Assembly: GCA_963630555.1 (NCBI GenBank)
Contig: CAVGND010000002.1
Location: 1 to 64,000 of the forward strand
Length of the DNA: 64,000 nucleotides
DNA from: CAVALG01 sp963630555
Lineage (GTDB): Bacteria > Bacillota > Clostridia > Oscillospirales > Acutalibacteraceae
Direction of reading: 5' to 3'
Part shown: positions 17,241 to 26,409 of the stretch, one piece after another
Numbering within the stretch: the first letter of the stretch is position 1
Layout of the letters: each line of letters starts with the position of its first letter
Program-made: the position numbers and the translations under genes
Notes under the pieces: generated by a model
Seen by the model: only the letters and a program-made list of their open reading frames with translations
Database searches by the model: none
What the model was told of the DNA's origin: nothing

Positions 17241-19381
17241 TGTATTCTCCCGAACTGTTTTTCAATATCGCGGCGTGTAAGTTCAATTGCTACCGGTCTG
17301 CCGTGCGGACAGTACATAATACTTTTATCCGAAAGAACCTGTTTTGCAAAGGCGGCAAGTTCCTGCGGCGAATTGATATTACCCGCCTTAACCGCGGCGC
17401 GGCACGCCACGCTGTGATAAACCCACTCGGTCTTTCGGTCGGTTATCATACGGCGCGACATTATATTCCCGATTATCTCACTCATTGTCATACCTATATC
17501 CATATCGGCAAGTATTGAGGGGACAGAGCGCACAATAACGCTGCTTTCTCCGAATTCTTCAATCTCAAATCCCGATTTTTTAAGTTCTTCCTGCCATTCG
17601 CACACGGCGGCGAATTCTTCTTTTGTAAGTTGCATGGCATACGGAACAAGCAGCAACTGCGGCTCCGGTTTTTGCATAACCGTAAGGCGGTTGAATATCA
17701 TTCTCTCGTGGGCGGCATGCTTGTCTATAAGAAACAAACTGTCACCCGAACGAACTATGAGATAGGTTCTGAAAGCCTCACCCAAATACTCGATGTCGAT
17801 ATCGCTGACGGTGCTTTTGCACAATTCATCACCGTTTTCGTGTTTTTCCGCAGTTTCCACAGCGTATGCATTTTCTGCTGCATTTCGGGCAGCGGCGACA
17901 GGCTCCTTATCATCGGAACATTCAGCCATTTTTGCCGTTAACATGTCGTTTTTAAAGTTATCCGGCACATCTTTTGCAACGTCTGCAATCTTTTTTCGTA
18001 TTGCGTCGGAAATATGCGGCGCATGGACATAAACAGTATCGCCGATTTCGACGCCGTCCGGACAGCAGTCGTCAAAACGGACTATATCCGCAATCTCACG
18101 CGCATTTGCAAAGCCTTCTTTTGCGGCAGCCATAACCTTGGAATACTCGGCTGCCCCGGCGGTTTCACGGTGCGGCACATCTTTCGGCGGTGCAGAGCGT
18201 TCAGCAGTTCCGTAATGTGCGGCTGACGGTTTGGAAGCCGTTCGTGAGGCTGCCGAAGCCGCCGCAAAAACATCGGAATGTTCCGGCGTACGGTCTGCTG
18301 AGCGCGCCGTTTCATTCATCTGCATCTGGCGGTATTCTTCCACATTCATTCGGTTGGAAGAAATGCGGCTTATATCCGCTTTTTTTCTTATATCGCCGCT
18401 TGATATTGCGTTTTTTGCGGCAAAATATACCGTTTCCCAAATCACCTTATCATCCGAAAATCGCACCTCGGTCTTGGCAGGGTGAACATTTACATCAACC
18501 GCACCGTAAGGAACAGTAAGAAAGAGTACGGCGGCAGGAAATCTGCCTACCATAACCGAATTTTGGTACGCTTTATCAAGCGCGGCTATAACTGTTTTTG
18601 AGAAAACATATCTGCCGTTCAGAAATACGAAAATGCCGTTTTTGTTGTTTCTGCAGGCGGAAGGTCGACTTATGAAACCCGAAACCTTTATATTGCCTAT
18701 TTCGCCCTCGGCAGGTATGAGCGACGACGCATAATCCTTTCCGCACACGGCATAAACCGTGTTTTTAAGGTCGCCGTCACCCGTTGTTTGCAGAACGCAT
18801 TTACCCTCTTTAATAAAGCGGAAAGCAATTTCGGGGTGGGACAGCGCTATTTTATCAATAACCGCCGCAACGGTAGTACCCTCCCAGGCGTCCTTTTTTA
18901 AAAATTTCATTCTTGCGGGGGTGTTATAAAAAAGGTCGCGTACAATTATGGTTGTACCTTTGGGGCAGCCCGCTTCCTCTTTTAAGACCACCTCGCCCCC
19001 CTCGGCTTCAAAGCGTGTGCCGTTGTTTCTGCCCTCGGCGCATGTGAGCATTTCAACGCGCGAAACGGCGCTGATTGAAGCCAAAGCTTCCCCCCTAAAG
19101 CCGAGCGTCATAATATTATTAAGGTCGTCCTCTGACGATATTTTACTTGTTGCGTGGCGCAAAAATGCCGTTTCAACATCTTCCGGCTGTATGCCGCATC
19201 CGTCATCGGTAACACGCATAAAGCTCACGCCGCCGCGTTGTATTTCAACCGTGATTCGCTTAGCGCCTGCATCTATTGAATTTTCCACAAGTTCCTTTAT
19301 GGCGGAAGCAGGGCGCTCCACAACCTCGCCTGCGGCGATAAGCTCGGCTGTATGTTTACTGAGGACATTGATTTTAGGCAT
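17237..19381 (-). CDS. mutL: DNA mismatch repair protein MutL
   Basis: 714 residues. The N-terminal GHKL ATPase has ELVENSIDAGA, DDGCGI and GFRGEALASI. A long poorly conserved linker (~335-530) follows. The C-terminal dimerisation/endonuclease domain has DKHAAHE (metal-binding motif, usually DQHAAHE) and CPHGRP. The latter motifs indicate a nicking MutL, as expected where MutH is absent. Works with MutS, encoded upstream. The Gln to Lys change in the endonuclease motif is a mild oddity. Confidence 0.95.
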   Translation of the reverse strand: MPKINVLSKHTAELIAAGEVVERPASAIKELVENSIDAGAKRITVEIQRGGVSFMRVTDDGCGIQPEDVETAFLRHATSKISSEDDLNNIMTLGFRGEALASISAVSRVEMLTCAEGRNNGTRFEAEGGEVVLKEEAGCPKGTTIIVRDLFYNTPARMKFLKKDAWEGTTVAAVIDKIALSHPEIAFRFIKEGKCVLQTTGDGDLKNTVYAVCGKDYASSLIPAEGEIGNIKVSGFISRPSACRNNKNGIFVFLNGRYVFSKTVIAALDKAYQNSVMVGRFPAAVLFLTVPYGAVDVNVHPAKTEVRFSDDKVIWETVYFAAKNAISSGDIRKKADISRISSNRMNVEEYRQMQMNETARSADRTPEHSDVFAAASAASRTASKPSAAHYGTAERSAPPKDVPHRETAGAAEYSKVMAAAKEGFANAREIADIVRFDDCCPDGVEIGDTVYVHAPHISDAIRKKIADVAKDVPDNFKNDMLTAKMAECSDDKEPVAAARNAAENAYAVETAEKHENGDELCKSTVSDIDIEYLGEAFRTYLIVRSGDSLFLIDKHAAHERMIFNRLTVMQKPEPQLLLVPYAMQLTKEEFAAVCEWQEELKKSGFEIEEFGESSVIVRSVPSILADMDIGMTMSEIIGNIMSRRMITDRKTEWVYHSVACRAAVKAGNINSPQELAAFAKQVLSDKSIMYCPHGRPVAIELTRRDIEKQFGRIQ

Positions 19382-19417
19382 ATTATCACCACCGTTAAAT
19401 AAATTGGTTTTTATGAT

Positions 19418-19903
19418 TTATGATTCGCCGTCATTATCCCCAAAGACCGAAAGGACGGCATTTTTCATATCATCTTTTACGGTTTTAAAAGGTATTCCGT
19501 TATCACCGAAGATGATATAAAGCAGCGAAAACGCCGCAACCGCGGCAGGCACTGTCCAGAAAATACCTGCTTTAAATGTGCTTGACAAAAGGCAAAACAC
19601 AGTGAGTAAAACGCCCGCAATAAAGCATAGAATTCCTGCGCTGCGCGCCGCGGCAATTCTTTTAAGGTCAAATGCCGTAACAAATTCCAGCCGGCAGGTA
19701 TTTTGGTCAACACGCGGTTTAATCTGCGCCACAACCACCCTTTGAGCGTTGCCGCGCACCGGCACAAGTACCGTTTGTTTACCGCTTTTAAATATACGGT
19801 AGCCCGAAAATTCGTCAAGCATTTGCGCCGCCGCATCTTTCGGATACGGGAGTATTATTTTTTCTTTTTTGCCGAATTTCAGATATCTGCCTGCCACTCT
19901 CAT
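19418..19903 (-). CDS. Hypothetical membrane protein between mutS and mutL
   Basis: 161 residues from the ATG at 19903, chosen because AAAGGA lies nine bases before it and would abut the alternative Met at 19912. The N-terminal ~85 residues form a soluble beta-rich, basic domain. Two hydrophobic spans follow (~90-110 and ~116-136), then an acidic C-terminus. I do not recognise the family. It sits in the mismatch-repair cluster with tight spacing (18 bases after mutS, 36 bases before mutL) but shows nothing linking it to repair. Confidence 0.7.
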   Translation of the reverse strand: MRVAGRYLKFGKKEKIILPYPKDAAAQMLDEFSGYRIFKSGKQTVLVPVRGNAQRVVVAQIKPRVDQNTCRLEFVTAFDLKRIAAARSAGILCFIAGVLLTVFCLLSSTFKAGIFWTVPAAVAAFSLLYIIFGDNGIPFKTVKDDMKNAVLSVFGDNDGES

Positions 19904-19921
19904 ATTCAACATTCCTTTAAA

Positions 19922-22525
19922 TTAAGACTCGCGCGCCTTGTTTACCAATTCATATAACTTTGACATTGCCTCGATCGGCGTTAAGGTGTTTACATCAATA
20001 GCCTTTATCTCCTCCGCCAACATATCGTTTGCACTGTTCACAAATGACAGTTGTGCAGAGCCCCGACCTTTGGCAGGGTGCGCTGCCTGACGTTCCGATA
20101 TTGACCCGTCGCAGTTTTCCATACCCGAAAGTATGGTTTTTGCGCGCGCAATGACATCGTCCGGAATGCCGGAAAGTTTTGCAACTTCAATACCGTAACT
20201 CTCGTCCGCGCCGCCGCGCACGATACGGCGCAAAAAAGTTATATCGTCGCCGCGCTTTTTAACGGCGATATTGTAATTCTTAACGCCGTCAAGCTCGTCC
20301 TCAAGTGCGGTAAGTTCGTGGTAATGGGTTGCAAAAAGCGTCTTTGCGCCGATTTTTTCGGGCGAACAGACATATTCAAGCACTGCACGCGCTATGCTCA
20401 TACCGTCGTATGTTGAAGTTCCGCGACCGATCTCATCCAGAATTATAAGGCTGTCACTTGTTGCGTTGCAAAGTATATATGCAACCTCGCTCATTTCCAC
20501 CATAAATGTTGAGCGGCCTGTTGAAAGGTCATCAGACGCACCGACACGGGTAAAAATACTGTCAACTATCGGAAGTGAAGCGGATGAAGCAGGGACAAAT
20601 GAACCTATTTGTGCCAAAAGCGATATAAGCGCCACCTGCCGCATATAGGTTGATTTACCTGCCATATTAGGCCCCGTAATTATTGCGCAGCGGTCGGCAT
20701 TTTTATCAAGATATGTGTCGTTCGGCACAAAAGGCGCCTTGGTCATAAGTTCAACAACGGGGTGTCTGCCGTCCTTTATATCTATAATTCCGCTGTCGTT
20801 CATAATAGGGCGGCAATATCCGTTAGATACCGCAACATATGCAAGCGAACAAAGCGTATCGCAGATCGCCACGGCGGTTGCCGTCTGTTTTATGCGGTTG
20901 AGTTCGGCAGATGTTCTGTTGCGTATATCCGAGAAAATTTCATATTCAAGGCGAACGCGGCGTTCCTTATTGCCGAGCATTCTTGATTCAAGGTCTTTAA
21001 GTTCTTCGGTAATATAGCGTTCGCTGTTGGCAATCGTGCTTTTCCGTATATATCTTTCGGGCACTTTATCCGAATTTGATTTAAGCACCTCAATATAATA
21101 TCCGATCACCTTATTGTACCGGATTTTTAGATTTTTTATACCGGTCAGTTCCCTCTCGCGTTCTTCAAGGGCGGCAATGCCGCCGGCACCGCTTGAGTAA
21201 TCGTCACCCAATAAATCGAGTTCGCTGTTATATCCCTCTTTTATCATTCCGCCTTCACGAACCGAAAACGGCGGAGCGTCCACAATTGCCGCGTCTATCA
21301 TTTCGGCAACGTCATAAAGCGTATCAAGTTCTTCATATGTATTTGCAAGCAGTTCGCAGGACGCAGCCGCGAGCAGATTTTTAAGCGGCGGCAGGCGTCT
21401 GAGAGTATTACACAAATTACGAAGTTCCCTTGCGCCCGCAGTACCGAAAACTATTCGGGTCATAAGCCTTTCAATATCGTTTATACCCGTGAGCGCGTCA
21501 CGCAGTTCAGAGAGTAAAATATTGTTAAGCGTAAGTTCTTCAACCGCATCGTGGCGGCGGCAAACGCTTTCCTTATCGGTCAGCGGATGTTCAACCCAAC
21601 TGCGGATAAGTCTGCGCCCCGGCGCCGTTCGTGTTTTATCTATTACCCATAAAAGCGAGCCGCGTTTTGCCCCGTCACGCATGGATGATACCAGTTCAAG
21701 ATTTCTTACCGCACCGGCATCAAGTTTCATCTGCCCACGGTCGGCATATATATTCACAGAGCGGATACATTCAAGCCCGCCCATTTGGGTACGGCGCAAA
21801 TATACAAGTGCCGCCGCAACGGCACGCTTTACGGGATACGGTGCGGAAAGAATCTCGGTTGCCGCATCACCCGCAAACTGTCTTTTTAAAATTGCGTCGG
21901 TTTCCGATTCGCCGCCCGCAAAGCAATCCTCTGTATTTAAAGTAAGGCAGCAGTTTATATCGTCGCAAAACGGCTTTACAAGCCCGGTATCAAGGTTGGT
22001 TATTAATTCGCTCGGTCGATAGCGAACGAATTCGTTTTTAATGGATTTTGCCGTATCGCCCTGCAAAAGCGACGCTTCGGCGGTTCCGGTTGAAACATCG
22101 ACAAAGGCTATACCGCAGTTTTCACCGTCCGAATAAACGGCAGCCAAATAATTGTTTTTGGACTCGTCCAGCATACTGTCCTCAATAACCGTTCCGGGGG
22201 TTATTATACGCACTATATCACGGTTTACTATACCTTTTGCGGTAGCAGGGTCTTCGGTTTGCTCACATATCGCAACGCGGTAACCTTTTTCTATAAGCCT
22301 TGCAATATACGCCTCGCAACTGTGGTAAGGTACGCCGCACATCGGCGCCCGTTCCTCTAATCCGCAATCCTTACCCGTAAGCGTTAAATCAAGTTCCGAC
22401 GATGCGGTTTTAGCGTCGTCAAAAAACATTTCATAAAAATCACCGAGTCGGAAAAAAAGTATACAATCTTCATACTTTTCTTTTATTTGCATATATTGCC
22501 GCATCATCGGCGAAAGTCCTGCCAT
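19922..22525 (-). CDS. mutS: DNA mismatch repair protein MutS
   Basis: 867 residues, typical for MutS1. The mismatch-binding N-terminus has the DFYEMF element (~28-33, containing the conserved Phe-x-Glu-type wedge). The ATPase core has GPNMAGKST (Walker A), DEIGRGTSTYDG (Walker B region) and the ATHYHEL signature. Recognises mispairs and recruits MutL. Upstream lies a ric/ymcA-like gene, as in Bacillus. Confidence 0.97.
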   Translation of the reverse strand: MAGLSPMMRQYMQIKEKYEDCILFFRLGDFYEMFFDDAKTASSELDLTLTGKDCGLEERAPMCGVPYHSCEAYIARLIEKGYRVAICEQTEDPATAKGIVNRDIVRIITPGTVIEDSMLDESKNNYLAAVYSDGENCGIAFVDVSTGTAEASLLQGDTAKSIKNEFVRYRPSELITNLDTGLVKPFCDDINCCLTLNTEDCFAGGESETDAILKRQFAGDAATEILSAPYPVKRAVAAALVYLRRTQMGGLECIRSVNIYADRGQMKLDAGAVRNLELVSSMRDGAKRGSLLWVIDKTRTAPGRRLIRSWVEHPLTDKESVCRRHDAVEELTLNNILLSELRDALTGINDIERLMTRIVFGTAGARELRNLCNTLRRLPPLKNLLAAASCELLANTYEELDTLYDVAEMIDAAIVDAPPFSVREGGMIKEGYNSELDLLGDDYSSGAGGIAALEERERELTGIKNLKIRYNKVIGYYIEVLKSNSDKVPERYIRKSTIANSERYITEELKDLESRMLGNKERRVRLEYEIFSDIRNRTSAELNRIKQTATAVAICDTLCSLAYVAVSNGYCRPIMNDSGIIDIKDGRHPVVELMTKAPFVPNDTYLDKNADRCAIITGPNMAGKSTYMRQVALISLLAQIGSFVPASSASLPIVDSIFTRVGASDDLSTGRSTFMVEMSEVAYILCNATSDSLIILDEIGRGTSTYDGMSIARAVLEYVCSPEKIGAKTLFATHYHELTALEDELDGVKNYNIAVKKRGDDITFLRRIVRGGADESYGIEVAKLSGIPDDVIARAKTILSGMENCDGSISERQAAHPAKGRGSAQLSFVNSANDMLAEEIKAIDVNTLTPIEAMSKLYELVNKARES

Positions 22526-22608
22526 TTTAAAAACCCCTTTGGGAGAATAGATCGGTAATTGACCGAATTCAATTCTGTTAAACGGTAAAATTAAAAATTA
22601 ATAAATAT

Positions 22609-22643
22609 CCGTAAACGCCGCAGCTGCGGCATTTCGGTTACGG
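22609..22643 (-). other. Hairpin between the Ric homologue and mutS
   Basis: CCGTAA and TTACGG close a structure holding a 14-base perfect palindrome (22617-22630). There is no clear T-run in the leftward direction. It may be an attenuator or processing signal in the operon. Confidence 0.4.
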
Positions 22644-22668
22644 ATCCGTCGCGTCTGCGGTGTTATGA

Positions 22669-23079
22669 TCAGTGGCAGCCGCCGCAGCTTCCGCAGTTTC
22701 CGCCGCAATTATGTTCTTCGTAATGCGCGGTTTGGGGATCCTCACCGTTTAGGATAAGTTCAAGCAGACCGTAAACCTGTTTTACAACGTCGTCAAGCAC
22801 GGTTTTTGCCTCGTTATAATCGGTCATTTCTTTTGACTGCATAATTTTAGCATAAAGGCCGCGCATCTTTTCGTTATCCGCTTTAAGCGCTTCTTCGTCT
22901 TTGTTCTCGGCGCTCAGCGCTTCATCCATTCTCATTCTGATAAGGTTGAATTCGCCTATCATTTTTTGAAGTTCGGCTGAATCATCGTTTGCCTTTTTGG
23001 CAGCGGTGTAATTCTTAAAAGCGTCGCTTTCCTGAATAGCGGCACCGAGTTCTCTTGTAAGTTTAATAATGTTTTCCAT
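22669..23079 (-). CDS. YlbF/YmcA (Ric) family regulator with Cys-rich tail
   Basis: 136 residues, almost entirely helical, matching the YlbF/YmcA family (Com_YlbF). In B. subtilis YmcA, YlbF and YaaT form the RicAFT complex, which carries [4Fe-4S] clusters and stimulates RNase Y processing, sporulation and competence. The last 15 residues hold five cysteines plus His (CGGNCGSCGGCH), suitable for metal or Fe-S ligation. Its place between miaB and mutS matches the Bacillus miaB-ymcA-(cotE)-mutS order, so it is the positional equivalent of RicA, though the Cys tail alone could suggest RicF. Confidence 0.85.
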   Translation of the reverse strand: MENIIKLTRELGAAIQESDAFKNYTAAKKANDDSAELQKMIGEFNLIRMRMDEALSAENKDEEALKADNEKMRGLYAKIMQSKEMTDYNEAKTVLDDVVKQVYGLLELILNGEDPQTAHYEEHNCGGNCGSCGGCH

Positions 23080-23139
23080 TTGATTTGCTCCTTAAAAAAT
23101 AAATATATTTTATATTTTAAAATCACGTTATACGGTGAC

Positions 23140-26100
23140 TTATTTTAGGCTGAAATCCGAACGGTCAAGCGTAAAATTCGGGTTGTAGTACGGGTCGCCT
23201 GCCGAAATAAGTTTACCCCATTTTTGCTTAAATGCGTCAGCTTCCTGCTTGAAGCGGTTAAGTTTTTCTTCCGAATCCTCAAGACCGCGCGTTTTTGATT
23301 CATAATGATAAAGTTCTGCAAACGGTGTCCAAATTATTAAATATCCCGCTTCGCGTATACGCAGGCAAAAATCAACATCATTGTAGGCTACCGCAAAGGA
23401 CTCATCTAAACCGCCGACCTTTTCCCAAACATCGCGCCGCACAAGCATACAGGCAGCCGTTACTGCCGACACATCCTGCGTATAGCAAAGTCTGCCCATA
23501 TAACCGAGTTCGTTTTTGCGTACCTTATAGAAAGCATGACCTGCAACACGGTCGGCTCCCAAGCCGAGTATTATGCCTGCGTGCTGAACGGTATCGTCCG
23601 GATAATAGAGTTTTGCGCCTACTGCGCCTACATCTTCGCGCTGGGCATACATAACCATTTCTTCTATCCAGCCGGGGGTTATAATTTCGGTATCGTTATT
23701 CAGCATAATAAAATAGTCGCCTGTTGCGTTTTGGGCACCGAAATTATTAAGTTTTGAAAAATTAAAAGGAATATCAAGCGTAACGATTTTAACGCGTGGA
23801 TTACTGCGCAACTGCTCATAATAATCAAGAACATCATCGTCCGAACCGTTATCGACTATGATTATTTCATAATCCGGGTAGGTTGTAAAGGCAAATATCG
23901 AACTTATGCACCTCTGCAAATCCTCTTTATGATTTTTGTTGGGTATAATAATGCTTACCTTTTTGTAGTCCTTAATTTCATAATGAATTTCATAAATCGT
24001 CGGGAACGCTTTTGAACTTTTAACTTCGGCATTATATCCGTGGCTTTGAATGCTGTTTTTAACCGCGTTTATGCCGGCATTTATAGCGTACTGCTTTGAA
24101 TTTATATCAAGTGCAACCGAATTCGGGTGTGAGCGCCAAAAATACAGCACCTGCGGAATATGCACGATTTTTGAAGCATTATCCGTCAGCCGCAAAATCA
24201 TATCTTGATCCTGGCTGCCGTCATATTCGTGGCGGAAAAGCCCTGATTTTTGGAGTATTCTTCTGTCGAATGCCGAAAAATGGCAGATATAGTTGTTTGC
24301 AAGCAGATTTTCGCGTGCATAATCGGGTTTAAAGTGCGCCGTAATTATACGCGTTATGTCGGGGCTTTCAAAAGTCGCCTCATCGGTGTAAATAAAGTCC
24401 GCACCTTTCTCGCATATTTCTTTCATCACGCTGTAAAGTGCCGACGGATGAAGAACATCATCATGGTCGAACAGTGCTATATAATTTCCCGTTGCCATTT
24501 TAATACAGGCATTGGTGTTTTCCGAAATTCCGAGATTTTTCTCAAGTTTTTTATAGACTATTCTTTTATCCGCTGCCGCATACTCACGGGCGCATTTTTC
24601 AACCTCGGTATGCTCGGCGTCACTGCCGTCCGCTAAGCAAAGTTCCCAATTTTTATAGGTTTGAGTCTGAACCGACTCAATCATTTCCTTTAAAAAGCGA
24701 ATCGGCGTATTGTAAAGCGGTACTAAAATACTGAACTTAATATCACGGTTAAACTTTGTACTTTCTTCAGCCTGTCTGCGCTCGTCACTTATAGTGCTCG
24801 GAATGGTTATATATCCGCTGCCGTCTGCCCTGCCTTTTATTTTGGCAGCCAACGCGCGCGGACCCGAAGAAAGCAAAACCTTAATCGCCTTTAAAATATT
24901 GCGCGTGAAACCGAACTTGTTCATCACCTTTTTAATTCCGCCCGTAACAGTGCGCATAGGCTTTGTAAGCCGCCAATAGCGTGACGATAAAATTGCCCTG
25001 TTCTGCGTAAGCAACTCCGCAACCTGATGGTCAAGCGCGGCGCAGCGTTCATTAAGCGCGCGGATATTTTTATCCTTACGCTTAAGTTTATTCTCAAATG
25101 CAACGGCATTGCCCATATCGTCAAGGTACGCATTTCTCTGTTTTAAGTATCTGTTCTCTTCATCAAGGCGTCCTAATTCCCTGTGCAGAGGTTCGTCATC
25201 AAGAACCTTTCTTAAAACATCGGGCGAAATATTATAAAGGTAGTCGGCATTTTCACGTTCGTTTTTACTTGCGCCGCCCGACTGCGTTATAAGCGTATAT
25301 ATTTTATCAAAATGTTCGTTTACAAGCCTTATAACCTCTGCCGAATTGGGTTTAAAATTATCGTCGGCAAGAAGTTCATCGGCAAGAAGTTCAAGTTGCT
25401 CGCCGTTTTCGGCAACATATTTTTCCACGCCGAACTGTTTGAATATTTCACGGTTTTTATAAGGGTGGACACGGTTGTAACTAAGCGCTTTTTTACCGTA
25501 ACACATTGAGGTAATCGCACCGTTGAAACTTGTTCCTATATATATTTCGCAGCCCGAAAGAACCGCCGCCATTTCAAGAATGGAAAGTTTTTTGCCGAAT
25601 GTTTTGCAAACGCCGCCGATTTTACCGTTAAACTCATTCATAAAAACATCGTCACGGTGAGTATATCCAAGCGGCAAAAGTATGGGCTGCAGGCCTTTAG
25701 ACTGCAGTTTTTTAATAATGTTTATAAGGTGTGCGTCGTCTTCGGGCGGTTTGGAAACATTAAAATGAATAACCGCATACGGTTCATTTAAATCAAATGA
25801 ACCGCGTATTTTTGAGAGTTCGGATTCGGGAATAAGTTCGGGTATGCAGCAAACCGAATCGGGGTAAACCGAAATTTTCGGCACTTCTTCCCCGTTATAG
25901 GAATCGGCAATATGTTTTTCCGAAATTTTATCCCTTACCGAAATGTAATCGGTATTTCTTAGAAGGTAGTGTGTAAGTTCCGCAAACGCGCCGTCAATTT
26001 CATAGGGAACCTGCGGAAGATTATAAATAAGTTTAATATTGTGCTTGATTGCAAACGCAGACGGATAAACCCAGGAATCGGGATTATGATAATACGAAAG

Positions 26101-26394
26101 TTCGGTATCGCCGGGGCGTTTTATCGGTATCTGGTCAAAGTGGATAATAGAGCCGCCGCCGATAACCACCGCGTCAAACGGGTGCTCGGCGTGAATTTTT
26201 TCCATATCTTCGGGTGAATAGACCTTACCCGTCAGTGAACCGACAGTGCTGCCGTCACATTCAAACGGTGAAAAAAGGAACAGGTTAAAATCCAAGCCCC
26301 GTTTTTCCATTGCACGCTTGAATATTTCGGGAAACAGCAAATCGCCGTAATTTTCAACATCAAAAGTGCCCGAAAGGGCAATGTTATACTCCAT
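23140..26394 (-). CDS. Multidomain glycosyltransferase: pyruvyltransferase-like plus two GT2 domains
   Basis: 1084 residues in one frame. Residues ~1-370 resemble the polysaccharide pyruvyl transferase family (PF04230): NYGDLLFPEI near the start, GGGSIIHFD, and GTSFNGAITSMCYGKKAL. A coiled coil occupies ~400-475. The first GT2 domain (~545-790) has LVPLYNTP, the metal-binding DHDD and SQDQDMILR. The second GT2 domain (~815-1060) has IIPNKN, DNGSDDD, LNNDTEI and AYNDVDFCLR. Both GT2 active sites look intact, so the protein could transfer two sugars and possibly modify them with pyruvate during surface polysaccharide assembly. No membrane span is evident. An AGGAG-type site precedes the ATG. 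It is inserted between miaB and the Ric homologue, away from any capsule locus, although rfbA is 2.4 kb upstream. Confidence 0.85.
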   Translation of the reverse strand: MEYNIALSGTFDVENYGDLLFPEIFKRAMEKRGLDFNLFLFSPFECDGSTVGSLTGKVYSPEDMEKIHAEHPFDAVVIGGGSIIHFDQIPIKRPGDTELSYYHNPDSWVYPSAFAIKHNIKLIYNLPQVPYEIDGAFAELTHYLLRNTDYISVRDKISEKHIADSYNGEEVPKISVYPDSVCCIPELIPESELSKIRGSFDLNEPYAVIHFNVSKPPEDDAHLINIIKKLQSKGLQPILLPLGYTHRDDVFMNEFNGKIGGVCKTFGKKLSILEMAAVLSGCEIYIGTSFNGAITSMCYGKKALSYNRVHPYKNREIFKQFGVEKYVAENGEQLELLADELLADDNFKPNSAEVIRLVNEHFDKIYTLITQSGGASKNERENADYLYNISPDVLRKVLDDEPLHRELGRLDEENRYLKQRNAYLDDMGNAVAFENKLKRKDKNIRALNERCAALDHQVAELLTQNRAILSSRYWRLTKPMRTVTGGIKKVMNKFGFTRNILKAIKVLLSSGPRALAAKIKGRADGSGYITIPSTISDERRQAEESTKFNRDIKFSILVPLYNTPIRFLKEMIESVQTQTYKNWELCLADGSDAEHTEVEKCAREYAAADKRIVYKKLEKNLGISENTNACIKMATGNYIALFDHDDVLHPSALYSVMKEICEKGADFIYTDEATFESPDITRIITAHFKPDYARENLLANNYICHFSAFDRRILQKSGLFRHEYDGSQDQDMILRLTDNASKIVHIPQVLYFWRSHPNSVALDINSKQYAINAGINAVKNSIQSHGYNAEVKSSKAFPTIYEIHYEIKDYKKVSIIIPNKNHKEDLQRCISSIFAFTTYPDYEIIIVDNGSDDDVLDYYEQLRSNPRVKIVTLDIPFNFSKLNNFGAQNATGDYFIMLNNDTEIITPGWIEEMVMYAQREDVGAVGAKLYYPDDTVQHAGIILGLGADRVAGHAFYKVRKNELGYMGRLCYTQDVSAVTAACMLVRRDVWEKVGGLDESFAVAYNDVDFCLRIREAGYLIIWTPFAELYHYESKTRGLEDSEEKLNRFKQEADAFKQKWGKLISAGDPYYNPNFTLDRSDFSLK

Positions 26395-26409
26395 TTTTCT
26401 CTCCTCAAA

